Source: an uncultured bacterium
GTDB lineage: Bacteria; Bacteroidota; Bacteroidia; Chitinophagales; Chitinophagaceae
Assembly: GCA_903957405.1 (NCBI GenBank)
Contig: CAJBPC010000381.1
Coordinates: 1-8,521, forward strand
Direction of reading: 5' to 3'
DNA: 8,521 bases
Part shown: in pieces, positions 1-7,270 of the stretch
How positions within the stretch are numbered: the first letter of the stretch is position 1
Layout: every line of letters begins with the position of its first letter
Translations under genes and position numbers: made by a program
The notes under the pieces: generated by a model
Seen by the model: only the letters and a program-made list of their open reading frames with translations
The model's database searches: none
What the model was told of the DNA's origin: nothing

Positions 1-26
1 CAGGACGGAATGCTTTGTTAAAGCTG

Positions 27-66
27 AAAAAAAAAAGAGATCCTTTTTTATGGGATCTCTTTTTTT
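27..66. terminator. Intrinsic terminator, probably bidirectional
   Basis: The arms AGAGATCC (36-43) and GGATCTCT (53-60) form an 8-bp stem with a 9-base loop. A run of ten A lies to the left (27-36) and six T to the right (61-66), so either strand gives a hairpin followed by U residues. It lies 18 bases past the stop codon of the minus-strand OmpA gene and so serves as its terminator. A TAA at 19-21 in frame 1 could be the end of a plus-strand gene left of the window that shares this terminator, but too little is visible to call that gene. Confidence 0.85.
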
Positions 67-83
67 CTATCTCGGGGAGGAGA

Positions 84-1754
84 TTACTTATTCTTACGAA
101 GGTTGGGGTGTGGAGCCGGAACTGTGTTCGGGCCATCCTCACCTTCACCAGCTGCACGTACGTCAACTGTATTGGGATCACCACCTGTTTGACCATGGCG
201 GAAGATAAACCTGTTGGCGCTGATACCTTGTTTATCCACCAGGAAGTTGATGACGGAATTCACCCTGTCCCAGCTCAGTTGCTGACCGGCTTTGGAAGGC
301 TCACCATATCCTGTTACCACCACTTTACATGAGGGGCTGTTGCGGAGAGACTCGCCAAATGTTGTCAGTGCAGACTCTGCATCTTTGCTGAGGTCAGCGG
401 AATTGTTTTTGAAGGAAACGCTTGGCATGGAAACCTTGGAACAATCATTGACCGGTGGTTTCGTGGTGCAGCAAGCAGGCTCTGGGCATTTGCCAACACC
501 ATCCGCATCAACTGGCTGACATTCGGTTGGGGTGATAAGCTGTTTGTCTTTGCAATCCGCTACGCCATCACCATCGGTATCCCTGCTCACACCATGTGAA
601 TCAACCGGGCAACCTGCAGGTGTGTTAGGCTCATTGTCGAACTGATCTGTTACACCATCACCATCGGCATCATCCAAAACGGGTTTTGGAAGTTTCATGC
701 GCTTGGGTGAGTTGAGTTCACCATATGCGAAATCAAGTGGATTCAGCCAGTAGAGTGGTTCTACAGACCTTGCACTGCGTCCGAGGTTGAAATTCAGGCC
801 TGCAGTAAGGTAGTTGTATGAATCAAAATTCCTTGTCTGGGCAGCATCGCCATGGGCGTACTCCTGCCAACGCTGGCCATCAAGCAGATCATCCTGCACG
901 AAGGTGATGCGTTCTTCGATTGAGAGATTCACACGTGGGGTAAGTTTGAAAGATACGCCTGCACCGACCATTCCTGAGCCCCTTGAAGTGGCATCACCAA
1001 ACATGCGTGACTTCTTGATGGAGTGTGCTTCAGCACGGGTCTCGTATGAATTGTCAAGCAGGTTGCGAAGTGCCTTACGGATATCGGCCCTGTCGGCAAA
1101 AGCAGGATTGCTGGTAATGTTGGAGAAATTATACCGAGCGGTGCCATCCAAAGCATTTACAAAAGTCTTGTACCAGGTAAGTCCGACACCACCAAGAACA
1201 TACACATTTGTCTTTGGCTTAGACTTGTGAAAAAGGATGTTGTTCAGAGAAAGGATTCCCTGAATGGCGAGATCGTTTACGTTTGATTTGTAATTGTAAT
1301 AAACGACGTCGCGGGCAGGAAGGCGGTTGCCGAAGTTATCTACCACATTCGGAATATATCCGTTATTCTTCCATGCGGTGTTTTTGGCATAATTGTAAGA
1401 CTGCTGCCATGAAAGACCCTTACCAATGCCATGCATGTACTCCAAACGAAGGGAGAATGCATAACCCAGGGATTTGCGAACATGACCTCCGAAACCGAAA
1501 TTAGGGAGCCAATTCACGTCTCCATTGACATGAAACTCACCCGCTTTCACGCCAAGTTCCCATTGGCTGCGTGGCTTAGCCGGGTAATTGTACTGGTTGT
1601 TCAGGAACTCATTCTGCTGTGCAGCCCTAGAAGCAGGTATCAAGGAGGAATCCCTCCAATTGTAACTGCCTCCTGTTGTCACCTGGGCTTGCGAGCCGGC
1701 CGTAACCAACATTGCAGCAAAGCTGAGTAGGATTGGAAATTTGTTGCTTGACAT
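84..1754 (-). CDS. OmpA family outer-membrane protein with TSP3 calcium-binding repeats
   Basis: This 556-residue protein probably sits in the outer membrane and tethers it to peptidoglycan. Residues 1-23 are a signal peptide (hydrophobic core, then a SQA-Q cleavage site). Residues about 63-325 look like a beta-barrel with alternating hydrophobic and polar strands and long loops. Residues 361-425 carry thrombospondin type 3 repeats, with the acidic motifs DADGDGVTD and DTDGDGVAD plus a degenerate DADGVGKC, typical of a calcium-binding linker. Residues 437-535 are an OmpA/MotB-like domain; its LSWDR (493-497) corresponds to the LSERR region of E. coli OmpA, keeping the second Arg that contacts diaminopimelate, while Glu485 in TGYGE appears to replace the usual Asp. 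A low-complexity tail follows (536-556). The ATG at 1754 directly precedes the signal peptide. The gene is transcribed alone, from the promoter at 1827-1857. The family is clear; the physiological role is unknown. Confidence 0.9.
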   Translation of the reverse strand: MSSNKFPILLSFAAMLVTAGSQAQVTTGGSYNWRDSSLIPASRAAQQNEFLNNQYNYPAKPRSQWELGVKAGEFHVNGDVNWLPNFGFGGHVRKSLGYAFSLRLEYMHGIGKGLSWQQSYNYAKNTAWKNNGYIPNVVDNFGNRLPARDVVYYNYKSNVNDLAIQGILSLNNILFHKSKPKTNVYVLGGVGLTWYKTFVNALDGTARYNFSNITSNPAFADRADIRKALRNLLDNSYETRAEAHSIKKSRMFGDATSRGSGMVGAGVSFKLTPRVNLSIEERITFVQDDLLDGQRWQEYAHGDAAQTRNFDSYNYLTAGLNFNLGRSARSVEPLYWLNPLDFAYGELNSPKRMKLPKPVLDDADGDGVTDQFDNEPNTPAGCPVDSHGVSRDTDGDGVADCKDKQLITPTECQPVDADGVGKCPEPACCTTKPPVNDCSKVSMPSVSFKNNSADLSKDAESALTTFGESLRNSPSCKVVVTGYGEPSKAGQQLSWDRVNSVINFLVDKQGISANRFIFRHGQTGGDPNTVDVRAAGEGEDGPNTVPAPHPNLRKNK

Positions 1755-1826
1755 AATAGATAAAATTGATTGGTAATGGACTCGTTTAAAAATTAAGAGA
1801 ATATGTTAAGGTATTTAAAATTTGGA

Positions 1827-1857
1827 CAAAAATATCACAGGAAATTCAAACAACAAA
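1827..1857 (-). promoter_or_regulatory. Bacteroidota-type housekeeping promoter of the OmpA gene
   Basis: On the minus strand the -33 element TTTG (1854-1857) is followed after 19 bases by TATTTTTG (1827-1834). This matches the Bacteroidota primary sigma consensus TTTG, N19-21, TAnnTTTG exactly. Transcription should start near 1820, giving an untranslated leader of about 65 bases, AT-rich and without a Shine-Dalgarno sequence. The match is seen in the sequence; promoter activity is inferred. Confidence 0.7.
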
Positions 1858-1964
1858 TTTTTTACCTTTTTTTTTAATTGCCCCTGTACTCGCTGAAAAT
1901 CTTACAATCGCCTATGAACAATAGCTTTTAAGCAGGAATTTATGTCTAAATTCGCAACTTATTC

Positions 1965-2927
1965 ATGAATGCGAGCCCCGACATCATCAAGGAGGAATTG
2001 AAAGTTTTTGAGCGTGTTTTCAAAGACTCCGTAAATAGCCAAGTTCCCATGCTGGACCGCATCATGCGGTACATCGTGCGAACCAAAGGTAAACAAATGC
2101 GTCCGATGTTCGTGATCCTCACTGCGAGACTTTACGGACAAGCAACGGAATCCACATACAGGGCAGCTTCCCTTGTAGAATTGCTGCATACGGCTACGCT
2201 CGTACATGATGATGTCGTGGATGATGCCTCTGAGAGAAGGGGCTTCTTTTCCGTTTACGCCCTCTGGAAATCCAAGATCTCCGTACTTGTCGGGGATTAT
2301 CTGCTCGCCAAGGGGCTGCTCCTATCATTGGAAAATGACGATTTCACGATCCTGAAACACATGTCACGTGCCGTGAAACAGATGAGTGAGGGGGAGCTTA
2401 TTCAAATGGAAAAATCCCGTCAACTGAATATCGACGAAGACACTTATTTCACGATCATCAGGAATAAAACGGCATCCCTGCTAGCATCGGCCTGTGCGGC
2501 CGGAGCCTTCTCCGTCACAGCAGATCCGGATGCGGCAGAAAAAATGCGCCAATTCGGAGAATCAGTAGGGGTCGCGTTCCAGATCAAAGACGACCTTTTT
2601 GACTATGGAACCGAAGATGTCGGGAAACCGACAGGTAACGATATCCGGGAAAAAAAACTGACTTTACCGTTAATATACACCCTTCAACATTCGGATAAAG
2701 CCACCCGTAAGTCGTTAATTTACATCATCAAAAACGAAAACAGGATCAGGAAAAAGGTGGGATACATCATTGACGAGGTCGTGAAAGCAGGTGGTATAAG
2801 ATATGCTGAACAAAAAATGTTCGAGTACAGGGACAAGGCACTTGAGATCCTGGGCGAATTCCCTGAAACACCGGTGCGGCAAGCACTTGAAGATCTGGTT
2901 CGCTATACCACCGACAGGAAAAAATAA
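1965..2927 (+). CDS. ispB: Long-chain polyprenyl diphosphate synthase (IspB-like)
   Basis: This 320-residue trans-prenyltransferase adds isopentenyl diphosphate units to an allylic primer, probably to make the side chain of menaquinone. The first Asp-rich motif is DDVVD (82-86), followed by the RR pair at 91-92; the second is DDLFD (209-213). GKQMRP (42-47) holds the Lys/Arg that bind isopentenyl diphosphate, and KT at 168-169 is the conserved mid-protein pair. The residue five before the first motif is Ala77 rather than an aromatic one; in this family that leaves the product pocket open and points to long products (heptaprenyl or octaprenyl class), not farnesyl. The exact chain length cannot be read from sequence, so the symbol marks the family. 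The ATG at 1965 gives the usual family length; no Shine-Dalgarno precedes it. It is the first gene of a unit with recJ. Confidence 0.9.
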   Translation: MNASPDIIKEELKVFERVFKDSVNSQVPMLDRIMRYIVRTKGKQMRPMFVILTARLYGQATESTYRAASLVELLHTATLVHDDVVDDASERRGFFSVYALWKSKISVLVGDYLLAKGLLLSLENDDFTILKHMSRAVKQMSEGELIQMEKSRQLNIDEDTYFTIIRNKTASLLASACAAGAFSVTADPDAAEKMRQFGESVGVAFQIKDDLFDYGTEDVGKPTGNDIREKKLTLPLIYTLQHSDKATRKSLIYIIKNENRIRKKVGYIIDEVVKAGGIRYAEQKMFEYRDKALEILGEFPETPVRQALEDLVRYTTDRKK

Positions 2928-2929
2928 CC

Positions 2930-4645
2930 GTGAAAGAAATTCATAAGCTGTGGGTGACCCGAAAACCCACCGAAGACACCATTGCTGCAATCCAACAGTC
3001 TCTTGGCACCAGCCCGCTGGTCAGCCGAATACTCGCATGTCGCGGAATCTCCAACTACCAGGAAGCCTATAGCTTTTTTACCCCAAAGCTGGAGGATCTT
3101 CATGATCCCATGCTTATGAAAGACATGGACAAAGCCCTCTCGCGGCTTGACCGGGCATTCAGGACCGGAGAACGGATACTGGTCTACGGTGACTATGATG
3201 TGGATGGTACCACGTCCGTTGCCTGCATGTACCGTTTCCTTTGCAGCGTATACGACTCATCCCGCGTCGATTATTACATACCGAATCGTTACCGGGAAGG
3301 GTATGGCATATCCCGAGAAGGAATACGATTCGCAAAGGAACATGACTTCAGCCTGGTCATCGCCCTGGACTGCGGTATAAAGTCCACATCCCTTATTTCA
3401 GAAGCCCTTGCGGATGGCATATCATTCATCATCTGCGACCATCATATTCCGGATGCCGTCCTCCCGCCAGCTTCGGCGATCCTCAACCCAAAACAATCCG
3501 ACTGCAATTACCCCTTCAAAGATCTTTGTGGTTGTGGCGTAGGATACAAACTCATTTCGGCTGTATGCGGCATGATGGGACTACCTGCGGATACACCATA
3601 CGAATATTTGGACCTAGTAGCAACGGCCATCGCTGCGGATATTGTGCCGATAACTGGAGAGAACAGAACCCTCACCCATTTCGGGCTCAAGCGCGTCAAT
3701 GCCGCCCCCTGCGTCGGGATTGCCGCACTCCTGGAATTGAACCGAACAGGCAGGCAACTCACCGTGACGGATCTGATTTTCATGATCGCCCCAAGGGTGA
3801 ATGCTGCCGGTAGGATGGATGATGCCAAGAAAGCAGTCCGCCTATTCATAGAAACAGACTTCCTTCGGGCACTGTCACTTGCCGGTCAGTTGCAGGATGA
3901 CAATGCAGAGAGAAAAGAAACGGACGGCATCATGACGGCGGAAGCCCTGTCGATGATTCAATCTGATCCGCAGCAATCAGTCAAAAAATCGACGGTCCTC
4001 TTCCAACCTCACTGGCATAAAGGCGTAGTAGGCATCGTTGCCAGCAGGATCATGGATCTATACTACCGGCCAACAGTCATCCTTTCACAGAACGGAGACA
4101 TCGTTTCGGGAAGCGCCAGAAGTGTCCAAGGGTTCAATATTCACGACGGACTCGAACAATGCAGCGACCTCCTGACAGGCTTTGGAGGACATTACTTCGC
4201 AGCGGGAATGACCATGCCCCCGCAAAACGTACAAGCCTTCACGGAAAGATTTGAAGCCGTCGTCAAGGCATCCTCGCAAAATGCCTGCTTCACCCAGGAA
4301 ATCATGATTGACGCCGTGGTCTCTTTTGCAGAACTGACCGCGAAATTTTACAGAACACTCTGCAGAATGGAACCATTTGGTCCCGAAAACCCAACCCCGG
4401 TATTCATGGCAACCAATATAAAGGATGACGGCGGAACAAAAATCGTAAAAGAAAAACACTTGCGCATTTCCGTCATGCAAGATGGACTGCATTTCTCTGG
4501 TATAGGATTTAACCTTGGCCCAAAAATGCAACTATTCGAAAATGGGGCTCCCGTCGATCTCGCATTTACGCTGGATGAAAATGCATGGAAAAATCAAAAA
4601 AACCTCCAATTGAAAGTCATTGACTTGCGGTCTGCCATCCATTAA
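2930..4645 (+). CDS. recJ: Single-stranded-DNA-specific exonuclease RecJ
   Basis: RecJ is a 5'-to-3' exonuclease on single-stranded DNA, working in recombinational repair, mismatch repair and rescue of stalled forks. The 571-residue length fits the family. DHH phosphoesterase motifs are intact: GDYDVDG (87-93, metal-binding Asp88, Asp90, Asp92), LDCG (146-149), CDHH (169-172) and AADIVP (235-240). The DHHA1 half follows, with RVNAAGRMDDA (289-299), GVVGIVASR (365-373), GSARS (394-398) and GFGGHYFAAG (417-426). Residues about 455-568 form the nucleic-acid-binding OB-fold region and include the typical EPFGPENPTPVF (481-492). The start is GTG at 2930, only 2 bases after the polyprenyl synthase stop, with a weak AGGA at 2916-2919; translation is probably coupled. 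No ATG nearby gives a full N-terminus. The gene ends at a terminator shared with convergent htpG. Confidence 0.95.
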   Translation: MKEIHKLWVTRKPTEDTIAAIQQSLGTSPLVSRILACRGISNYQEAYSFFTPKLEDLHDPMLMKDMDKALSRLDRAFRTGERILVYGDYDVDGTTSVACMYRFLCSVYDSSRVDYYIPNRYREGYGISREGIRFAKEHDFSLVIALDCGIKSTSLISEALADGISFIICDHHIPDAVLPPASAILNPKQSDCNYPFKDLCGCGVGYKLISAVCGMMGLPADTPYEYLDLVATAIAADIVPITGENRTLTHFGLKRVNAAPCVGIAALLELNRTGRQLTVTDLIFMIAPRVNAAGRMDDAKKAVRLFIETDFLRALSLAGQLQDDNAERKETDGIMTAEALSMIQSDPQQSVKKSTVLFQPHWHKGVVGIVASRIMDLYYRPTVILSQNGDIVSGSARSVQGFNIHDGLEQCSDLLTGFGGHYFAAGMTMPPQNVQAFTERFEAVVKASSQNACFTQEIMIDAVVSFAELTAKFYRTLCRMEPFGPENPTPVFMATNIKDDGGTKIVKEKHLRISVMQDGLHFSGIGFNLGPKMQLFENGAPVDLAFTLDENAWKNQKNLQLKVIDLRSAIH

Positions 4646-4739
4646 ACCGCATCATTTATAGGAATGGGGCATCCCTACGGACAAAAACCTGTTTACGGAT
4701 ACAGTATTTTTCCACTATAAAAAATTAAGACACAAAAAA

Positions 4740-4773
4740 GCGGCAATATTTTCCAATAAGAAAAAATTGCCGC
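4740..4773. terminator. Bidirectional intrinsic terminator between recJ and htpG
   Basis: GCGGCAA (4740-4746) pairs with TTGCCGC (4767-4773). Pairing continues inward to 4753/4760 with a single A-A mismatch, leaving a loop of about six bases. Five or six A precede the hairpin and five T follow it (4774-4778), so it can stop transcription from both sides. Both recJ (+) and htpG (-) run towards it. The rest of 4646-4806 shows no open frame or other recognisable element. Confidence 0.9.
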
Positions 4774-4806
4774 TTTTTATTTCCAAAATGATCCGATTTC
4801 AATCCC

Positions 4807-6645
4807 TTATGCGTCGCTTTCGTTTTTTCCAGCCATCAATTCAATACTGCGGTTGATGAACTCGGTGAGGGAAGCTCCCTTGAGCAATCCCTGCGAGAGG
4901 AGTGCCAAGTCTGCCAGGTTACGGACCTGTTTTTTTCTTGCTTCCTCATCGTTTGACTGGAGGATTCCACGGTAAAGTGGGTGGTTGCCGTTCACAGTGA
5001 GATTGACCTCGTCTGGCATGTTCGCATAAAAACTTCCCATAGGACCGCTCATGGAAGCCATATCCTTCATCCTCCGCATGAATTCTGGGCGGGTAGCCAT
5101 GACGGGGGGCGCATCCGGGCTCAGGCCTTTGACGTCTACTGACACTTGAAGACCATTTACCGGTACGTTGAACAATTCCTTTAGGGTCTCCGCATCTGCT
5201 TCAGAAAGCAAAGATTCCGATTTCTCCTGAACATCCACCAGGTTCTCCGCAATGTCGGAGTCTACCCGCGTGAATTGGATATTCTCCCATTTCTGCTCCA
5301 TCTGATTGATGAAAGATGCATCCACCAGGGTATCAAGCCTGACAACCTTGTATCCACTTTTTTCAGCAGCGGAAATGTAGCCATCCTGTTGAATCGGGTC
5401 TGTCGTGTAAATAATGACATGCTTGCCATCCTTGTTTTTCTGCAGGGCGTCGACAGCGTTCCGGTATTCATCCAAGGTATAAAAATCATCCCCGCGCGCG
5501 GCTTGCATAATATGGAAGCGTTCGGCCTTATCGCGGAACTTATCATCGGTCATCATACCATATTTAACAAAAAGACCAAGGCTCTCCCATTTCTCCTGGA
5601 ACGCCTTGCGGTCGCTGTTGAAGATCTCTTCCAGCTTGTCAGCGACTTTCTTAGTGATATGGCTATTGATCTTCCGCACATTGGGATCCCCTTGAAGATA
5701 ACTGCGACTGACGTTCAATGGGATGTCAGGGGAATCGATCACCCCTTGCAAAAGCATCAGAAATTCCGGGACAATGTCCTTGACCTCGTCTGTTACGAAG
5801 ACCTGATTGCTGTACAATTGGATCTTGTCTTTTTGGATCTCATAGCTCTGTTTGATCTTGGGGAAATAGAGGATGCCCGTCAGATTGAAAGGATAATCGA
5901 CATTGAGGTGTATCCAAAAAAGTGGGGTTTCGTTAAAGGGATAGAGTTCCTTATAGAACTTCTCATAATCTTCACTGGTCAACTCCGATGGTTTGCGGAC
6001 CCAGGCAGGGCTGGTGTTATTCACCTGCTTTTCTTCAAAAAAGATAGGTATCGGAAGAAATCTGCAGAATCGCTCCAAAAGACTGTTGATCCGTCCGGAT
6101 TCCAGAAATTCTTTGCTCTCGTCGTTTAAATGCAGGATGATCTGTGTACCCCTCTCTTCCTTTTGGGTGTCTTCAATCACGTATTCGGGGCTTCCATCAC
6201 ATTCCCATCTTACGGCAGTGCTGCCTTCGCGGAAAGAAAGTGTTTTAATTTCAACCTTATCACTGACCATAAAACCGCTGTAGAAACCAAGGCCAAAATG
6301 ACCAATGATGCTTGCTTCGGATTGCCCTTTATATTTTTCAAGGAATTCCTCCGCACTGGAGAAAGCTACCTGATTGATGTACTTATCCACCTCAGCTGCC
6401 GTCATCCCGACTCCCCTGTCAGCGATCGTGAGCGTTTTATGCTCCGCATCAATAGAAACATCGATGCGCAATTCGCCAAGTTCACCCGTGGCTTCACCTG
6501 ATGAAGCGTAGGTCTTAAGCTTTTGTGTAGCGTCTATTGCGTTGGATATCAACTCCCTCAGGAAGATGTCATGTTCGCTGTAGAGGAATTTCTTGATGAT
6601 AGGGAAGATGTTCTCCGTTTGGACACGTATCTGGCCTTTTTGCAT
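4807..6645 (-). CDS. htpG: Molecular chaperone HtpG (bacterial Hsp90)
   Basis: HtpG is a cytosolic, dimeric, ATP-driven chaperone that remodels client proteins, often with DnaK. Counting from the chosen start the protein has 612 residues (E. coli 624). The GHKL ATPase domain has the N-box with Glu31, Asn35 and Asp38 in ELISNAIDA, DRGVGM (77-82), GHFGLGFYSGF (115-125) and GTQIILHL (166-173). The middle domain has NVSRSYLQGD (311-320), with the catalytic-loop Arg314; Ser in place of the more common Glu there fits my recollection of Bacteroidota homologues. The C-terminal dimerisation domain spans about 480-612, and there is no eukaryotic MEEVD tail. I chose the ATG at 6645 because MQKGQIRVQTENIFPIIKKF matches the family N-terminus; the frame stays open to an ATG at 6735, but those 30 extra residues resemble nothing in Hsp90. 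An ATG at 6675 is a less likely alternative. The gene stands alone, divergent from rpsF. Confidence 0.95.
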   Translation of the reverse strand: MQKGQIRVQTENIFPIIKKFLYSEHDIFLRELISNAIDATQKLKTYASSGEATGELGELRIDVSIDAEHKTLTIADRGVGMTAAEVDKYINQVAFSSAEEFLEKYKGQSEASIIGHFGLGFYSGFMVSDKVEIKTLSFREGSTAVRWECDGSPEYVIEDTQKEERGTQIILHLNDESKEFLESGRINSLLERFCRFLPIPIFFEEKQVNNTSPAWVRKPSELTSEDYEKFYKELYPFNETPLFWIHLNVDYPFNLTGILYFPKIKQSYEIQKDKIQLYSNQVFVTDEVKDIVPEFLMLLQGVIDSPDIPLNVSRSYLQGDPNVRKINSHITKKVADKLEEIFNSDRKAFQEKWESLGLFVKYGMMTDDKFRDKAERFHIMQAARGDDFYTLDEYRNAVDALQKNKDGKHVIIYTTDPIQQDGYISAAEKSGYKVVRLDTLVDASFINQMEQKWENIQFTRVDSDIAENLVDVQEKSESLLSEADAETLKELFNVPVNGLQVSVDVKGLSPDAPPVMATRPEFMRRMKDMASMSGPMGSFYANMPDEVNLTVNGNHPLYRGILQSNDEEARKKQVRNLADLALLSQGLLKGASLTEFINRSIELMAGKNESDA

Positions 6646-6692
6646 AAAAAAAGATTTTTGCTTCGCAAATGCCATAACAAAACCAATGCCAT

Positions 6693-6859
6693 CTGTAAAT
6701 AACTGACACGATGTCAAAAAAAACAACGGGATCATGCTTTCCCGTCAGCTTTACAGGTAAAAGAGATGGGATTCTGTCAACATTTTACAGCTCCAGGGTG
6801 TGTTTTAAGTCAATTGTACCGGATCATCAAAAAAAAAAATGTAAGGTGAGGATTTACAG
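6693..6859. repeat. Cluster of four TTTACAG heptamers in the htpG-rpsF intergenic region
   Basis: TTTACAG occurs on the plus strand at 6750-6756, 6784-6790 and 6853-6859, and on the minus strand at 6693-6699 (read as CTGTAAA). The first and third plus-strand copies lie in longer near-identical blocks, TTTACAGGTAAAAG (6750-6763) and TTTACAGGTGAAAAG (6853-6867). The second copy forms the right arm of an imperfect inverted repeat, CTGTCAA-CAT-TTTACAG (6774-6790). By chance about 0.03 copies would be expected in this 265-base stretch counting both strands. The repeats are seen directly; an operator role is inferred. Confidence 0.5.
6704..6716. promoter_or_regulatory. 13-bp perfect palindrome upstream of htpG
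   Basis: TGACA, CGA, TGTCA forms a perfect 5-3-5 inverted repeat beginning 59 bases upstream of the htpG start codon. It is too short for a terminator and is shaped like the binding site of a dimeric regulator. It does not resemble CIRCE (TTAGCACTC-N9-GAGTGCTAA). A role in controlling htpG or rpsF is inferred from position only. Confidence 0.3.
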
Positions 6860-6869
6860 GTGAAAAGCT

Positions 6870-6877
6870 TACCTTTG
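6870..6877 (+). promoter_or_regulatory. -7 box of the rpsF-rpsR-rplI operon
   Basis: TACCTTTG matches the Bacteroidota -7 consensus TAnnTTTG exactly. The upstream -33 position (about 6845-6848, GGTG) is a poor match to TTTG, and an 11-base A tract lies at 6829-6839. Transcription should begin near 6883, giving a leader of about 28 bases. That start lies downstream of the ATG at 6860, which supports the later rpsF start codon at 6911. Confidence 0.6.
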
Positions 6878-6910
6878 CACCCCATAATTAATCACCAAAT
6901 ACAGGGAAAC

Positions 6911-7267
6911 ATGCAGAATTACGAAATGATGGTGATTTTCACTCCTGTTCTGAGCGAAGAAGGTTTCAAAACCGCTCAGAAAAAATATGTCGATTTCATC
7001 AAAGCCAATGGCGGTGAGATCGTACATGACAATCCCTGGGGGTTGAAATCACTGGCGTATCCCATTCAGAAAAAGACTACAGGTCTCTACTGGGTGCTGG
7101 AATATCTTGCGCCATCCGACATTAACGAAAAGCTGAAGATTCAGCTGCTGCGTGACGAGCAGGTCCTCCGTCAAATGGTTGTTAAACTCGATAAATACGC
7201 CGTCGAGTACAACCTTAAAAAGAGAAGTGGCGTTTCTACAGGGATCGAAAAAGCAGTGGAGGGTTAA
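6911..7267 (+). CDS. rpsF: Small ribosomal subunit protein bS6
   Basis: bS6 binds the central domain of 16S rRNA as a heterodimer with bS18 on the 30S platform. The 118-residue product begins MQNYEMMVIFTPVLSEE, the typical first strand of the ferredoxin-like fold, and contains NPWGLKSLAYPIQKKTTGLY (41-60) and LRDEQVLRQMVVKLDKY (80-96), both characteristic. The C-terminal tail (about 103-118) is short and polar. The frame stays open to an ATG at 6860, but the 17 extra residues do not fit the family and that ATG lies upstream of the expected transcription start. It is the first gene of the operon and is followed 3 bases later by rpsR, the gene of its partner. Confidence 0.95.
   Translation: MQNYEMMVIFTPVLSEEGFKTAQKKYVDFIKANGGEIVHDNPWGLKSLAYPIQKKTTGLYWVLEYLAPSDINEKLKIQLLRDEQVLRQMVVKLDKYAVEYNLKKRSGVSTGIEKAVEG
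7258..7263 (+). promoter_or_regulatory. Shine-Dalgarno-like GGAGGG before rpsR
   Basis: GGAGGG ends 7 bases before the rpsR ATG at 7271 and contains the full GGAGG complement of the 16S rRNA 3' end. It overlaps the last codons of rpsF (GTG GAG GGT TAA). The polyprenyl synthase, rplI, htpG and OmpA genes here have no comparable site, so this one stands out, although coding for Glu-Gly could also produce it. Confidence 0.5.
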
Positions 7268-7270
7268 ACC

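Noticed and set aside
1..21. Possible C-terminal end of a plus-strand gene (frame 1, TAA at 19-21)
   Set aside because: Only six codons are visible; the nearby bidirectional terminator makes it plausible, but nothing supports an identity.
581..672. Short repeated CATCACCATCGG stretches near 566-577 and 656-667
   Set aside because: They encode the repeated DGDGV cores of the TSP3 calcium-binding repeats and are explained by the protein.
3508..3849. Open frames on both strands inside recJ
   Set aside because: They are out of frame with a complete recJ whose catalytic motifs span the region.
5275..6129. 284-codon open frame on the plus strand
   Set aside because: It lies wholly antisense to htpG, whose motifs are intact, and its translation shows no recognisable domain.
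6829..6839. Run of 11 A before rpsF
   Set aside because: Without a hairpin it is not a terminator; at most it is an A-tract near the promoter.
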